Below, in pieces: positions 40,776-51,116 of a stretch of 64,000 nucleotides of DNA. The first letter of the stretch is position 1; each line of letters opens with the position of its first letter. The notes under the pieces were generated by a model that searched no databases, had not been told where the DNA came from, and saw only the letters and a list, made by a program, of their open reading frames with translations. Location: assembly GCF_016583765.1 (NCBI RefSeq), contig NZ_NRRR01000002.1, forward strand, positions 62,001 to 126,000, given 5' to 3'. This DNA is from Chromatium weissei. Its GTDB lineage: Bacteria > Pseudomonadota > Gammaproteobacteria > Chromatiales > Chromatiaceae. A program made the translations under genes and the position numbers.

Positions 40776-41426
40776 TTAATGAAGATTTAGCCATTCAGGA
40801 ATGGCGTTGATGTCATCAAAACACGCCAGCGGATTGAATGCCAATAACCGTTCAATCGAATGTACGCCGCAAGCGACTGCAATTGCAGCCGTGCCTGCAT
40901 TTTGTGCCATTTGTAAATCATATTCGGTATCGCCAATCATCAGCGTTGCTGCCGGAGCGACGGCCAATTCATTCATAATTTCCAATAGCATTTGTGGATT
41001 GGGTTTCGAGCAGGTTTCATCGGCGCAGCGCGTGGCATGAAAAAAGTTCAGCAAGCCGGTTTCAGCGAGCGATTGATTCAAGCCAATACGACTTTTGCCG
41101 GTCGCCACTGCCAGCAAATAATTCTGCGCGGCGAGCTGTTTGAGCGTCTCGCGCACTCCGTCGAATAATTGCGAACGCGTTTGATTTGTCACCAAAAAAT
41201 GTCGGCGATAACCGTCACTGACGGCTTGCCGCAGCGCCTGATTCGCCGTCGGCAACAGGCGCTCCATCGCTTCCTGTAAACCCAATCCGATGACATCGCG
41301 GGCAATTGCTGGGCTGGGTTCCGGCACATCGAGATCACGAAATGCGGCTTGCAGACAGGTCACAATTCGCGCTTCGGAATCCATCAGCGTTCCATCCCAG
41401 TCAAACACAAGCAGTTCAAAACTCAC
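40776..41426 (-). CDS. HAD-family phosphatase (phosphoglycolate-phosphatase-like)
   Basis: 216-residue HAD subfamily IA hydrolase. Motif I is VFDWDGTLMDSEARI with the nucleophilic aspartate, motif II AVATGKS, motif III around SKPNPQM and motif IV GDTEYDLQMAQNAG. The substrate is unknown; homologues commonly follow rluC and are annotated as Gph-like. It is coupled to rluC by a 4-base overlap. Confidence 0.9.
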   Translation of the reverse strand: MSFELLVFDWDGTLMDSEARIVTCLQAAFRDLDVPEPSPAIARDVIGLGLQEAMERLLPTANQALRQAVSDGYRRHFLVTNQTRSQLFDGVRETLKQLAAQNYLLAVATGKSRIGLNQSLAETGLLNFFHATRCADETCSKPNPQMLLEIMNELAVAPAATLMIGDTEYDLQMAQNAGTAAIAVACGVHSIERLLAFNPLACFDDINAIPEWLNLH

Positions 41427-42463
41427 GCGCCAGCCTCCAATGCGGTTAAAAGTTGTGTTAATTCAAGTGATAACGGTGTTTCGACGCGCAGCGGTTGCGT
41501 CATATTTTCCAACCGAATTTGCACACTTGCCGCGTGTAAAAACAACCGAGTCAGACCCAGCGTTTTGAACATGCGATTGGCGGTGTCGTCGCCGTATTTG
41601 GAATCGCCCGCCAGCGGTGTACCCAGATGCGCGGCGTGAACACGAATTTGATGTGTGCGTCCAGTGATGAGTTGCACTTCGACCAGCGTGACAACTTGTC
41701 CATTGAAATCAAACTGCCGCACCCGCCGAAACCGTGACCGCGCTGGTTTACCCTCGCGTTCATCAACTTTAACCAGCCGCTCGCCGCTGCTTAACACGTT
41801 CTTTTTCAACGGCGCATCGACGGTGATTTCGGATTGCGCCAGCTCGCCCACCAGCAATGCCAAATAGCGTTTATCCAATTTGCCGTCGCGCATTAATTGA
41901 TGCAATTCGCGCAACGTGCTGCGACGTTTGCTGATGATGATGCAGCCGGAGGTGTCACGGTCGAGTCGATGCACCAATTCCAATTCGTCGCCGGGGCGCA
42001 GTTGCCGCAGCGATTCAATCAAACCGTAACTCAGTCCACTGCCGCCGTGCACCGCTAAACCCGATGGTTTATCAATGATTAACAGTCGTTCATCTTCGTA
42101 ACGGACTGCTTGATCGAGCTGTGCCAATTGCGTGGCCGGCACGCGACCGGGCGCGGCGGGTGGCGTGAGATGCAGCGGCGGAATGCGCACCACATCGCCG
42201 CAACGCAAACGATGATCGGGTTTAATGCGTCCTTTATTGACGCGCACTTCGCCGCGCCGCAACACGCGATACAGATGACTGCGCGGCACATTTTTGAGAA
42301 TGCGTAATAGAAAGTTGTCGATGCGCTGACCATCGGTTTCCGCATCGACTGTCACCAATTGCACGGCGCTGGGTACTGCGGGTGGCGGTGCCAATGTGGA
42401 ATGCGCGAAGCTGGCGCGCCGAGTTGCGCTGGTGGTCTTAAACGAATTCTGTCGTGGATTCAA
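41423..42463 (-). CDS. rluC: 23S rRNA pseudouridine synthase RluC
   Basis: Makes pseudouridines in 23S rRNA (positions 955, 2504 and 2580 in E. coli). 346 residues. An S4 RNA-binding domain lies around residues 45-110 (NFLLRILKNVPRSHLYRVLR, VRVNKGRIKPDHRL). The catalytic aspartate is in ELVHRLDRDTSGCI, and GRTHQIRVHAAHLGTPLAGD follows. The start is the first ATG; about 25 residues precede the usual family start, so a later start cannot be excluded. It is divergent from rne, as in many gammaproteobacteria. Confidence 0.94.
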   Translation of the reverse strand: MNPRQNSFKTTSATRRASFAHSTLAPPPAVPSAVQLVTVDAETDGQRIDNFLLRILKNVPRSHLYRVLRRGEVRVNKGRIKPDHRLRCGDVVRIPPLHLTPPAAPGRVPATQLAQLDQAVRYEDERLLIIDKPSGLAVHGGSGLSYGLIESLRQLRPGDELELVHRLDRDTSGCIIISKRRSTLRELHQLMRDGKLDKRYLALLVGELAQSEITVDAPLKKNVLSSGERLVKVDEREGKPARSRFRRVRQFDFNGQVVTLVEVQLITGRTHQIRVHAAHLGTPLAGDSKYGDDTANRMFKTLGLTRLFLHAASVQIRLENMTQPLRVETPLSLELTQLLTALEAGA

Positions 42464-43152
42464 AGGGATTTGACCTAGCCAAGGGGCTTAATTGCTGCTA
42501 TTAAAGTTCACTGATACCATTGATAACGTGCACTGACCAGTAGAATCTTAAGTTTTTCTGAAGTGACATTTATCATTCGAATTCGGTATCACGCACCGTT
42601 CACGCCGCTTCAATCTGGCATTGAAAATTACGCAACACGCTAATCTTTCAAAGAAAAATATCTATTAGCGTTTTGTTTAATTCAATCGTGTTTCTGGACA
42701 TCGGTATCACCTGATTTCCTCAATTTGAATACCGGCATCGGTGATTGACGCTTATCACGATGTTTGAAATATCGAATGCGATTGCGTTAACACGACCAAT
42801 GCGTTGCAGATTCTACACCTAGCGATTTCTTCTGCGGTGTGCGCCAACTGACCAGCACAGTCGCTGTCAATGGACGTCACACCTTGATCGTCGGTTAACT
42901 TCCACGCCGAAGTTAAACCACCAATCGCGGATTCATATCAACCATTGAATCCGTAAATTTTTGTTTATATGCGCGTGCCCGTTGAAATGCCTCCACGCGA
43001 ATGGCTCAACGGACAGTGCCGATTGCCTTTAGGCTTTGAATTCTACGAAGCCGATGGGTAACGCGCCGAGTCGTCCGCAACCATCCTCTGCGGGGCTTGT
43101 GGCGAGGCGTTCAACCACGGGTCACGCGTCGTGGTGAGGAATAAGGAATAAC
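42464..43152. promoter_or_regulatory. rne: Long rluC-rne intergenic region with rne leader
   Basis: 689 bases without a convincing gene. In gammaproteobacteria the RNase E mRNA has a long 5' leader whose stem-loops let RNase E limit its own synthesis, and the position fits. Visible structures are a hairpin at 42893-42919 (GGTTAACTTC with GAAGTTAAACC, one bulged A) and a 5-bp stem at 43115-43134 (CCACG / CGTGG) just before the AAGGAA ribosome-binding site. Promoter positions could not be fixed by eye. Confidence 0.6.
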
Positions 43153-45948
43153 ATGAAAAGAATGCTGATTAACGCCACGCAACCGGAGGAGCTGCGTGTT
43201 GCGACTGTTGATGGCCAACTCCTCTACAACCTCGACATCGAATCACTCGGCAGGGAACAGAAAAAAGCCAACATTTACAAAGGCATCATCACCCGCGTCG
43301 AACCCAGTTTAGAAGCGGCCTTTGTTGAATACGGCGCGGATCGTCATGGCTTTTTGCCGTTAAAAGAAATCGCTCGCAGCTATTTCGAGCCAGAAACCAC
43401 CAAATTCGGCACTCGCGTCAGCATCAAAGATTCGGTACGCGAAGGGCGCGAGGTGGTCATTCAAATCGACAAGGAAGAACGCGGCAGTAAGGGCGCTGCA
43501 CTCACAACCTTCATTTCGCTGGCGGGGCGCTATTTGGTGCTGATGCCGAATAATCCTCGTGCGGGCGGCGTGTCACGGCGCATTGAAGGGCAGGATCGCA
43601 ATGAACTGCGCGAGGCGATGAGTCAACTCGTCATTCCCGAAGACATGGGTTTGATCGTCCGCACCGCCGGCGTTGGCAAAAATGTTGAGGAATTACAGTG
43701 GGATTTGGATTATTTGCTGCATCTGTGGACGGCGATTGAAACTTCTAGCCAGAGCCGCAAAGCGCCGTTTCTGATCTATCAAGAAAGCGATGTCATCATT
43801 CGCTCCATTCGTGATTATCTCCGTGCCGACATCGGCGAAATCGTGATTGATGATGCCGAGGTGTATTCCCGCGCTGAGAATTTCATTCGACAGGTGATGC
43901 CGCAAAATCTCAAAAAGCTGCGGCTGTATGACGATGAAGTGCCGTTGTTCACGCGCTATCAGATTGAAAGTCAAATTGAAACGGCATTTCAACGCGAAGT
44001 GCGACTGCCGTCCGGCGGCTCCATCGTTATCGACCACACCGAGGCACTGACTTCGGTGGACATCAATTCGGCGCGTTCCACTCGCGGCGCAGACATCGAA
44101 GAAACGGCGCTGAATACCAATCTCGAAGCCGCAGATGAAATCGCACGTCAATTGCGGCTGCGCGATCTCGGTGGATTATTTGTGATTGATTTCATCGACA
44201 TGACACCGCTGAAAAATCAGCGAGCAGTGGAAGATCGGCTGCGCGATGCGCTGAAACAGGATCGCGCCCGAGTGCAGGTGGCGCGTATTTCGCGTTTTGG
44301 TTTACTCGAAATGTCGCGCCAGCGGTTGCGTCCGTCACTCGGTGAATCCAGTCAGCAGGTGTGTCCGCGCTGCAAAGGTCAGGGCACGATTCGTGGCGTG
44401 GAATCGCTGGCGCTGTCCATTTTGCGCATCGTCGAAGAGGAGGCAATGAAAGACAGCACCGAGCGCGTGATTGCACATTTGCCGGTCAGTGTTGCGACCT
44501 TTTTGCTCAACGAGAAGCGTCGCGCCATTCTCGATATTGAATTACGCCAAAACACCGAAGTGCTATTGCTGCCGAATGAGCATTTGCACACGCCGGATTA
44601 TCGAATTGAGCGCGTGCGCGTGCAGGATGCCAACAAAACTGCTGAACCCTTGCCGTCCAGTTACGCGCTCACCGCGTATTCAGAACCGAGCGTTGCACCG
44701 TACGCCAAGCTCGAAAATAAACAGGGTCAACCGCCTCGCGCCGAGGAACCAGCGGTGAAACAGGCTGCGCCCAGCATTCCCGCGCCGCAATTTCCGCCAC
44801 GACGTGAAGCGGAGCGTGGCGAATCTGAAAGTTTGCTCAAACGCATTTGGACGGGCTTGTTTATGCCGCGCATCGTGGACAGCCATTCCGCGTCATCCGC
44901 AACCGAGGCAAATGCGCCAGCGCCGGTGCGCGTTCAACCGCAAAGTGTTGATCGTGATCCACAGCCGCAACGTCCACGCGCCAGCGGCATCAATCGAAAT
45001 GAACGGTTAACACAAGGAAAGCCACATGTCGCTCGGGAGGAGCGCAATCGCAATCACAATCGCAACCGCAGTGAACCGATGGCGTTAGAAAGTGGCGGCA
45101 GTGAATTCGAACCTCGGCGTGCGCGTGAAGAGCGTGATGCAGTCGACGGTGATCACAACCGCGATTCAACAACGGAAGCGCGTCATCGTCGTTCGCGTCC
45201 GCCGCGTGAACCGCGTTCGGAGCGCGTCAAAACGACTGAATTCCAGTCGCCGCCGCCTGCAGTTGCGCCGACAACGGATGCGGAGTCGGAGAGTGCTGAA
45301 GTTGCGGCGGTGACCGATTCAGCAGCGGAGAACGGCGGACAACGGTGGTGGGAATCAACGGCGGAACAGTCCGAAGATGAGAAGGTTATCAATGCGTTGC
45401 CGGAATTCGTGCCCGCAGCGGCGCTCGCTGAACATGACGAACGGCTTGATAATGACGATGCGGAATCGGTTGACGGTGAAGCGGATGACGACGGTAGCGA
45501 CGCAACGGATGCAACGGCAGCACATCCAGCGCGCTCGCGTTCAGCGCGGCGGCGGCGCGGTGGACGTAATCGGCGACGTGCTCCGGTCAACGCAGATGGC
45601 ACGGTCAATGCGGAAAATGATGAAGCCACGGGAATCGATTCCGATGACGGCGTTACGGTGAATTTAGTCGATGCGCCGCAGACGGAATTTGCCGAGCAGC
45701 AGCATCAGCCACATTCTGCTGCATCAGACCGCAGCGTGATCGCTGAGGAAACGGCGACTGCACCGAGCACGTTAACCGTCGAATCGCCGCCACTGCCAAG
45801 ACCCGCGCCCGCACCGCAAGTTCTGTTGCCCGCGCCGCCGGTCGTTGCTTCGCCGATTGCACCTCAATCTGAAGTTGAACCTAAATCTGAACCAGCACCG
45901 CGTCCGGTCATCATTTTGCGTGACGAATCAGAACGCACATCGAACTGA
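43153..45948 (+). CDS. rne: Ribonuclease E
   Basis: Main mRNA-degrading and rRNA/tRNA-processing endonuclease. 931 residues. The catalytic half (about 1-530) includes an S1 domain (about 35-125), the 5' sensor and the DNase I-like active site with aspartates in [14 protein letters not shown] and FVIDFIDM. The zinc-link CPRCKGQG tetramerises the enzyme. The C-terminal half is disordered and low-complexity: Arg-rich stretches ([17 protein letters not shown]), acidic stretches and Pro/Ala-rich ends, the expected RNA-binding and degradosome scaffold region. The membrane-targeting helix is likely in [14 protein letters not shown] near residue 560. Confidence 0.97.
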   Translation: MKRMLINATQPEELRVATVDGQLLYNLDIESLGREQKKANIYKGIITRVEPSLEAAFVEYGADRHGFLPLKEIARSYFEPETTKFGTRVSIKDSVREGREVVIQIDKEERGSKGAALTTFISLAGRYLVLMPNNPRAGGVSRRIEGQDRNELREAMSQLVIPEDMGLIVRTAGVGKNVEELQWDLDYLLHLWTAIETSSQSRKAPFLIYQESDVIIRSIRDYLRADIGEIVIDDAEVYSRAENFIRQVMPQNLKKLRLYDDEVPLFTRYQIESQIETAFQREVRLPSGGSIVIDHTEALTSVDINSARSTRGADIEETALNTNLEAADEIARQLRLRDLGGLFVIDFIDMTPLKNQRAVEDRLRDALKQDRARVQVARISRFGLLEMSRQRLRPSLGESSQQVCPRCKGQGTIRGVESLALSILRIVEEEAMKDSTERVIAHLPVSVATFLLNEKRRAILDIELRQNTEVLLLPNEHLHTPDYRIERVRVQDANKTAEPLPSSYALTAYSEPSVAPYAKLENKQGQPPRAEEPAVKQAAPSIPAPQFPPRREAERGESESLLKRIWTGLFMPRIVDSHSASSATEANAPAPVRVQPQSVDRDPQPQRPRASGINRNERLTQGKPHVAREERNRNHNRNRSEPMALESGGSEFEPRRAREERDAVDGDHNRDSTTEARHRRSRPPREPRSERVKTTEFQSPPPAVAPTTDAESESAEVAAVTDSAAENGGQRWWESTAEQSEDEKVINALPEFVPAAALAEHDERLDNDDAESVDGEADDDGSDATDATAAHPARSRSARRRRGGRNRRRAPVNADGTVNAENDEATGIDSDDGVTVNLVDAPQTEFAEQQHQPHSAASDRSVIAEETATAPSTLTVESPPLPRPAPAPQVLLPAPPVVASPIAPQSEVEPKSEPAPRPVIILRDESERTSN

Positions 45949-45955
45949 AGATTCA

Positions 45956-45978
45956 GCTTCGCTCGTGAGGGGCGAAGC
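45956..45978. terminator. Hairpin between convergent rne and the CorB-like gene
   Basis: A 7-bp perfect stem (GCTTCGC at 45956-45962 with GCGAAGC at 45972-45978), 9-base loop, no T-run. It lies in the 48-base gap between two converging genes, so a terminator or 3' end protector is plausible but unproven. Confidence 0.4.
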
Positions 45979-45996
45979 GATGAATTGGCAATCCAT

Positions 45997-47271
45997 TCAA
46001 CGCTTGCCGAGCCGACCGGCGCGTTGAATGACCTTCACGGTTTTCACGCCCGCCTCGGCGCTTTGAATAATTTCCAGTGGATGCGCGTGTAACAGCAAAC
46101 TGGTTCCCGGCTCGGGAATCGTCTCTAAATACTCTAAAATCAAGCCATTAAGGGTTTTTGGGCCATCGGTCGGCAATTCCCAGCGCAGCGCCCGATTCAA
46201 ATCGCGCAGCCCGATGCTGCAATCAATCAGCAGGCTGCCGTCCTCGGCGCGGTGAATTTCTTCAAGGCTGTCATAAGGATCGGTGGTGAATTCGCCGACG
46301 ATTTCTTCCAATAAATCGGTCAGCGTGATCAAACCGAGAAAATCGCCATATTCGTCCACCACCAACGCCACGCGCCGTTTGAGTCGTTGAAAATTCAACA
46401 GTTGTTGATACAGCGGCGTGCCTTCTGGCACAAAATACGGCTCACGGGCAATTTCACGCAGGCGCGTTTTATCCAGTCCTTTTTCAAGCAGCGCATGAAG
46501 CGCATTTCGCGCATGAAACACGCCGATGACGTTATCGACGCTGCCATCAAAGAGCGGCATTCGCGTATAACTGGTGTTGCGAATGGCCTGCAAAATCTCC
46601 TCTTCACTATTCTGAATGTCGATGCCTTCGACTTCGTGGCGCGGAATCATAATGTCCTCCACCGTCGCCCGTTCCAGATCGAGAATCGCCAACAGCATGT
46701 CCCGACTGCGTTCGGGAACCATTGCGCTGGATTCACTGACGACGGTGCGCAATTCCTCACGACTTAACGCGGTGGTGGTGCCATCGGCTGGCGCAACACC
46801 CATCAGTTGCAACAGTCCATTCGTGATGAGATTCACTGCCCAAACAATGGGATAAAACAGTTTTAGCAACAGCGTGTAGATATAAGCTGCGGGCAGCGCC
46901 AGCCGTTCGGGATACAGTGTGCCGTAGGTTTTCGGTGTGACTTCGCCGAAGACGAGCACGACCAGTGTCAAAATACCGGCGGCAATGCCAATGGCGGCTT
47001 CACCGCCTAACTGCAACGCAATCACGGTTGCCAGCGCCGAGGCCATTGTGTTGACAAAGTTATTGCCGAGCAGAATGACGCCGATCAATCGATCTGGACG
47101 TTCCAACAGTTTGCGCGCCAGCCGAGCGCCGTGATGACCTTGATCGGCGAGATGACGCAGCCGATAGCGATTCATCGTGAGCAGCGCCGTTTCAGAGCCG
47201 GAGAAGAATGCTGAAAGCAGAATCAAAATAATCAGTACGATAAATAAGCCGGACAGCGGAAGATCGTTCAT
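45997..47271 (-). CDS. CNNM/CorB-like membrane protein with CBS domains (YfjD type)
   Basis: 424-residue inner-membrane protein of the HlyC/CorC superfamily, linked to magnesium/cobalt efflux or homeostasis. The N-terminal DUF21 part has several hydrophobic segments (FIVLIILILLSAFFSGSETA, and the GIAAGILTLVVLVFGEVTPKT segment). A pair of CBS domains follows around residues 205-330 (VEDIMIPRHEVEGIDI). A CorC_HlyC transporter-associated domain ends the protein. It is divergent from rdgC across a palindromic heptamer array. Confidence 0.92.
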   Translation of the reverse strand: MNDLPLSGLFIVLIILILLSAFFSGSETALLTMNRYRLRHLADQGHHGARLARKLLERPDRLIGVILLGNNFVNTMASALATVIALQLGGEAAIGIAAGILTLVVLVFGEVTPKTYGTLYPERLALPAAYIYTLLLKLFYPIVWAVNLITNGLLQLMGVAPADGTTTALSREELRTVVSESSAMVPERSRDMLLAILDLERATVEDIMIPRHEVEGIDIQNSEEEILQAIRNTSYTRMPLFDGSVDNVIGVFHARNALHALLEKGLDKTRLREIAREPYFVPEGTPLYQQLLNFQRLKRRVALVVDEYGDFLGLITLTDLLEEIVGEFTTDPYDSLEEIHRAEDGSLLIDCSIGLRDLNRALRWELPTDGPKTLNGLILEYLETIPEPGTSLLLHAHPLEIIQSAEAGVKTVKVIQRAGRLGKR

Positions 47272-47318
47272 AACACACCGATATTGAATAAAATCAGTAT
47301 GATTTTAACGAAATAAAA

Positions 47319-47397
47319 GTTGTCAGTTGGCAGTTTTCAGTTGTCAGAAAACCGCGTTGCTCACTGAAAACTGCCAACTGAAAACTGACCACTGAAA
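47319..47397. repeat. Palindromic array of CAGTT-type heptamers
   Basis: The left arm carries direct heptamers of the form NNCAGTT (GT-, GG-, TT-, then a partial GT-CAG). The right arm carries the complementary ACTG-containing heptamers. The arms include a perfect 18-bp inverted repeat (47324-47341 with 47363-47380) around a 21-base spacer. It lies between the divergent CorB-like gene and rdgC and ends about 20 bases before the rdgC ATG. Similar tandem heptamers are known as short repeats in cyanobacteria and some other bacteria. No T-run follows, so a terminator is less likely. Confidence 0.75.
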
Positions 47398-47416
47398 CCC
47401 CAACCAAGGATCAATA

Positions 47417-48322
47417 ATGTTCAAAAACGTTCGTTTATTTCGTTTAGAAAAGCCCTTTGATTTGAGTGCTTTCGCACTTTCCGAGCAGTTGATGACGCGG
47501 CGGTTTCGACCCTGCGGCCCGTTGGAAACAACCACGCTCGGCTGGGCATCGCCGTTGGGCGAGGACAACACGACGTTGGTGATGGCGGTGAGCGGTTGTT
47601 TATTGCTGTGCGCCCGCAAACAGGAACGTTTGCTGCCGTCGTCGGCAATTGCTGAAGCAGTCGATGAACGAATTAGCGAAATAGAAACCAATGAGGCGCG
47701 AAATGTCGGACGCGCTGAACGGCGGCGGTTGCGCGAGCAGATCATCAGCGAAATGTTGCCGCGTGCCTTTACCCGTTCCCGTCGCACTCAGCTTTACATC
47801 GACACGGAAACGCGCTGGTTGATGGTCGATGCTGCAAGCGAAAAACAGGCTGAAGAGGTCGTCACCTTGCTGCGTGAAACGCTCGAATCGCTGCCAGCGC
47901 GGCTGCCAAATCCAAATCGAGCGCCGTCGACCGTGATGACCGACTGGCTGTTAACCGACAGTGCGCCAGCGGATTTTATGGCGGGCGATGCGTGTGAATT
48001 GCGTGACGCGGATGATGATGCTGGCGTGGTGCGCTGTCGTGGTCAGAATCTCGGCAGTGACGAAATTTTGAACCATTTACGCGCCCGCAAATTGGTGACC
48101 AAGCTGGCGCTGAATTGGAATGAACAATTAGATTTTGTGTTGGCGAATGATTTATCACTCAAGCGATTACAGATGACGGAGGCGCTGAATGATCTCAATG
48201 ACGATGATGCGAAAACGAATGCAGCGGAGCAATTAGAAGCGGAATTTGCATTATTTGCATTGCAAATGCGGCAGTTAATGGCGCGGTTTGAAACCATTTT
48301 TGAATTATCAAACGCAATCTAA
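47417..48322 (+). CDS. rdgC: Recombination-associated protein RdgC
   Basis: Ring-shaped DNA-binding protein that restrains RecA. 301 residues starting MFKNVRLFRLEKPFDL, with TLGWASPLG, SRRTQLYIDTETRWLMVDAA and the C-terminal AEFALFALQMRQLMARFETI. Length and motifs agree with the family. Confidence 0.96.
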   Translation: MFKNVRLFRLEKPFDLSAFALSEQLMTRRFRPCGPLETTTLGWASPLGEDNTTLVMAVSGCLLLCARKQERLLPSSAIAEAVDERISEIETNEARNVGRAERRRLREQIISEMLPRAFTRSRRTQLYIDTETRWLMVDAASEKQAEEVVTLLRETLESLPARLPNPNRAPSTVMTDWLLTDSAPADFMAGDACELRDADDDAGVVRCRGQNLGSDEILNHLRARKLVTKLALNWNEQLDFVLANDLSLKRLQMTEALNDLNDDDAKTNAAEQLEAEFALFALQMRQLMARFETIFELSNAI

Positions 48323-48336
48323 AACGGTCAATGAAT

Positions 48337-48358
48337 GACGGCGCAACGCCGCGCCGTC
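48337..48358. terminator. Hairpin between convergent rdgC and carbonic anhydrase genes
   Basis: An 8-bp perfect GC-rich stem (GACGGCGC with GCGCCGTC) and a 6-base loop in the 43-base convergent gap. There is no clear T-run on either side. Confidence 0.4.
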
Positions 48359-48365
48359 GTGTGTA

Positions 48366-49010
48366 TCAATCGCGGTCGGCAATGAACGCATCAAAGAAAT
48401 TCACCACGCCGGTTTCTAACGCATATTCCGCGCCGATGACTTGCAAACCGTGTTCGGCAATGAAGGATTCGATCATCGCCGAGCCATGTCGCAAATGGTC
48501 GACCGAGGCACGCACATTCGCTCGAACCGCAGCGCGATGCAGCGCCAGCCGGTCGTATTGCAAATCGGTATCGAGAAAACCTGCAACTGCTGGTTTTACC
48601 CGATCCACAATTGACGCAATGTTGCGCGATTCACTGTCTTCACCATCTAACAACGCTTCAATCGTCGCCGAGACTGCGCCGCATTGCGAATGACCGAGCA
48701 CCACGACCAGCCGAGTGTGATAACGCGACACGGCAAATTCCACGCTGCCAACTTGCGACGGCGCGACGATGTTGCCCGCAACGCGAATCACAAATAAATC
48801 ACCAAGTCCTTGATCAAAAATGATTTCTGCCGGAACTCGCGCATCGGAACAGCCGAGAATCACCGCAAATGGCATCTGTCCAGCGAGCTGTTCCAGACGT
48901 TGATGGTGATTCAGTTGCACATTGGTGTTGGTTTGGTGGGTGACAAAGCGGCGATTACCATCGCGCAGCCGCGCCAGCGCCGTTTGAGCGGAAATAGGAC
49001 TGTTCATCAA
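48366..49010 (-). CDS. Beta-class carbonic anhydrase
   Basis: Zinc enzyme that interconverts CO2 and bicarbonate. 214 residues. The zinc ligands and catalytic dyad are visible in GCSDARVPAEIIFDQGLGD (Cys, Asp-Arg) and VLGHSQCGAV (His and Cys). VIRVAGNIV is also typical. Soluble, with no signal peptide. It stands alone between rdgC and proC. Confidence 0.95.
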   Translation of the reverse strand: MMNSPISAQTALARLRDGNRRFVTHQTNTNVQLNHHQRLEQLAGQMPFAVILGCSDARVPAEIIFDQGLGDLFVIRVAGNIVAPSQVGSVEFAVSRYHTRLVVVLGHSQCGAVSATIEALLDGEDSESRNIASIVDRVKPAVAGFLDTDLQYDRLALHRAAVRANVRASVDHLRHGSAMIESFIAEHGLQVIGAEYALETGVVNFFDAFIADRD

Positions 49011-49138
49011 TTCACGTCAAAATAATGGAAGATGGACAGCATCCTAACTGGAAATTCGCTGTTGGAAACCGTGCGAGTCAATGAGAGACCGCGCTATATT
49101 TATGTTGCATCTTGTTTCGTTTGATGAGGTTTTATCTG

Positions 49139-49966
49139 ATGACCACAGCCAGAATTGCGTTTATCGGTGGCGGCAACATGGCTACCAGTTTGATTGCGGG
49201 ATTAGTTGCGGACGGTCACCTGCTGTCGAGTATTCAGGTTGCCGATCCGAGTCAGGAACGGCGTGAATCGCTGCAAGCCAATTTCGGAGTACGCGCCTTT
49301 GCCAGTAATGCAGCGGCGTTGGCAGATGCAGAAACGCTGGTGTTGTGCGTGAAACCGCAAATGGCGGCTGCCGTGTGCGCTGATCTCGCCGCAGAAGTGC
49401 GCGAACGGCAACCATTGATTATTTCCGTGATGGCGGGCGTTCCCGAGCACGCGCTGCAACGTTGGTTTGGTGCGCCGCTGCCGGTGGTACGCGCCATGCC
49501 CAACACGCCAGCGATGGTGCAAACCGGCGCAATTGGTTTACACGCCAGCCCAGAAGTCGATGCGGAAGGACGCAATCGCGCCGAGACCATTTTGCGCGCT
49601 GTCGGTTTGGTGCGCTGGGTGACGGATGAAGCGCAAATCGACGCGGTGACCGCGATTTCCGGCAGCGGCCCTGCGTACTTTTTTCTGTTGATGGAGGCGT
49701 TGGAAACCGCCGGTATCGCGCTTGGTTTGGATGCAAAAACAGCGCGACTGCTGACGATTCAAACCGCACTCGGCGCAGCAAAAATGGCAATGGAAAGCTC
49801 CGCACCACCCGCGCAATTGCGCGAACAGGTCACCTCGCCGGGCGGAACCACCGAGCGGGCACTGGTCGTCTTTCAAGATGCCGATTTTGTCAATTTGGTC
49901 GCACGGGCGACGCAAGCAGCCAATGATCGCGCCGCAGAAATCTCACACACCTTATCGGGACAGTAG
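49139..49966 (+). CDS. proC: Pyrroline-5-carboxylate reductase
   Basis: Last step of proline synthesis. The start at ATG 49139 (MTTARIAFIGGGNMATSL) gives 275 residues and has a GAGGT ribosome-binding site upstream; the longer ORF start is unlikely. Motifs: IAFIGGGNMA Rossmann loop, VRAMPNTPAMV, AISGSGPAYFFLLMEAL and TSPGGTTERAL. The ter-type cluster starts 13 bases after the stop, so both may share a transcript. Confidence 0.96.
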   Translation: MTTARIAFIGGGNMATSLIAGLVADGHLLSSIQVADPSQERRESLQANFGVRAFASNAAALADAETLVLCVKPQMAAAVCADLAAEVRERQPLIISVMAGVPEHALQRWFGAPLPVVRAMPNTPAMVQTGAIGLHASPEVDAEGRNRAETILRAVGLVRWVTDEAQIDAVTAISGSGPAYFFLLMEALETAGIALGLDAKTARLLTIQTALGAAKMAMESSAPPAQLREQVTSPGGTTERALVVFQDADFVNLVARATQAANDRAAEISHTLSGQ

Positions 49967-49979
49967 CTGGCGCGAAAAA

Positions 49980-51116
49980 ATGTCGCAACGCATTGAATTA
50001 GCAACTGGAACGCTGCATGTCGCAGTGCGTGAAACGCGGCTTCCACTCGCCGATTTATGCGGATTTGCTGCGCGTAACAACCGCAAACGCGGGTTTTTAT
50101 TTGTCAGCAAGGTGCTCGGCAAACACTGGCCCGCCGCGCCATCGCAAATGCGCCAAGTGCATGAATTACTAGCACAATCGCTGCAATTGCGCACCGATGC
50201 GTGGCTGTGCGTCGCAATGGCAGAAACCGCAACCGGTTTAGGTCAAGGCGTATTCGAGGCGCTATTCAATCGACAACCGAATACAACTGCATTATTTCTG
50301 CATTCAACGCGCTATCAAATTGCCGATTGGGCGCGATTAACATTTCAAGAACCACACTGTCACGCGCCCGATCAATTGCTCTATGAACCGCGTCAATTGC
50401 AATTGCAACAGCAATTTCATTCTGCCCGTGAATTGATTTTAATTGATGATGAAATCAGCACTGGTCGCACGTTGTGTAATTTAGTCAATGCCTATCGCAT
50501 TCAGCATTCACAATTAGAACGCGTGCATTTTGTCGCCATTACCGATTTCAGCGGCGAACACAGCGCCGAACGCTTCTCCGCACAACTCGAATTACCGGTG
50601 ACCGTTCATGCGCTATTGCGTGGAGAGTTTTCATTTATACCAAATGCCATCACGAATACCGAAAATGTCGCAGCCGCAGTCGGCAACAATCGCCGCAATT
50701 CAACACAACTTGCGATTCATCTCGGTCGCTTTGGAATTGATCGACCGCTTGAAATTCCCACTGCGGATGTGGAACGATTGAGTGCAGAATTGAATAGCGA
50801 AGCGCGACTGCTCGTATTAGGCACTGGTGAATTCATGCACTTGGCTTTTCGTGTTGGATTGGCATTAGAAGCACGAGGATTTATAGTCGCAATACAGTCA
50901 ACAACACGTTCACCGATTTTACTGGGCGCGGATATTCAATACCGCCTCGTTTTTGAAGATAATTACGACGAAGGAATTCCCAATTATCTGTATAACGTTA
51001 ATCCTGATGAATTTGCGCGTATTATTATTTGCCACGAAACACCTTTTACTGATTTAAGTGAATTGCAACAATTACTCGGCAGCCGCTGCATCACGTATCA
51101 TTTGGATCATTCATGA
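49980..51116 (+). CDS. PRTase_2-TRSP enzyme of the ter-linked biosynthetic module
   Basis: Phosphoribosyltransferase-type enzyme of the family found in ter operons and thought to act in making a nucleoside-like metabolite. 378 residues from ATG 49980 ([10 protein letters not shown]); the ORF could extend upstream into proC but that is not family-like. The PRTase signature is [19 protein letters not shown] near residue 160, a classic PRPP loop. The C-terminal TRSP part has [16 protein letters not shown] and the [19 protein letters not shown] block. Partner enzymes (ATP-grasp, citrate-lyase-like) are not in the window. The stop overlaps the TerB-TerD ATG (ATGA). Confidence 0.88.
   Translation: MSQRIELATGTLHVAVRETRLPLADLCGFAARNNRKRGFLFVSKVLGKHWPAAPSQMRQVHELLAQSLQLRTDAWLCVAMAETATGLGQGVFEALFNRQPNTTALFLHSTRYQIADWARLTFQEPHCHAPDQLLYEPRQLQLQQQFHSARELILIDDEISTGRTLCNLVNAYRIQHSQLERVHFVAITDFSGEHSAERFSAQLELPVTVHALLRGEFSFIPNAITNTENVAAAVGNNRRNSTQLAIHLGRFGIDRPLEIPTADVERLSAELNSEARLLVLGTGEFMHLAFRVGLALEARGFIVAIQSTTRSPILLGADIQYRLVFEDNYDEGIPNYLYNVNPDEFARIIICHETPFTDLSELQQLLGSRCITYHLDHS

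Noticed and set aside
47324..47380. Reading the heptamer palindrome as a terminator
   Set aside because: Arms are separated by 21 bases, there is no T-run on either strand, and it lies between divergent rather than convergent genes.
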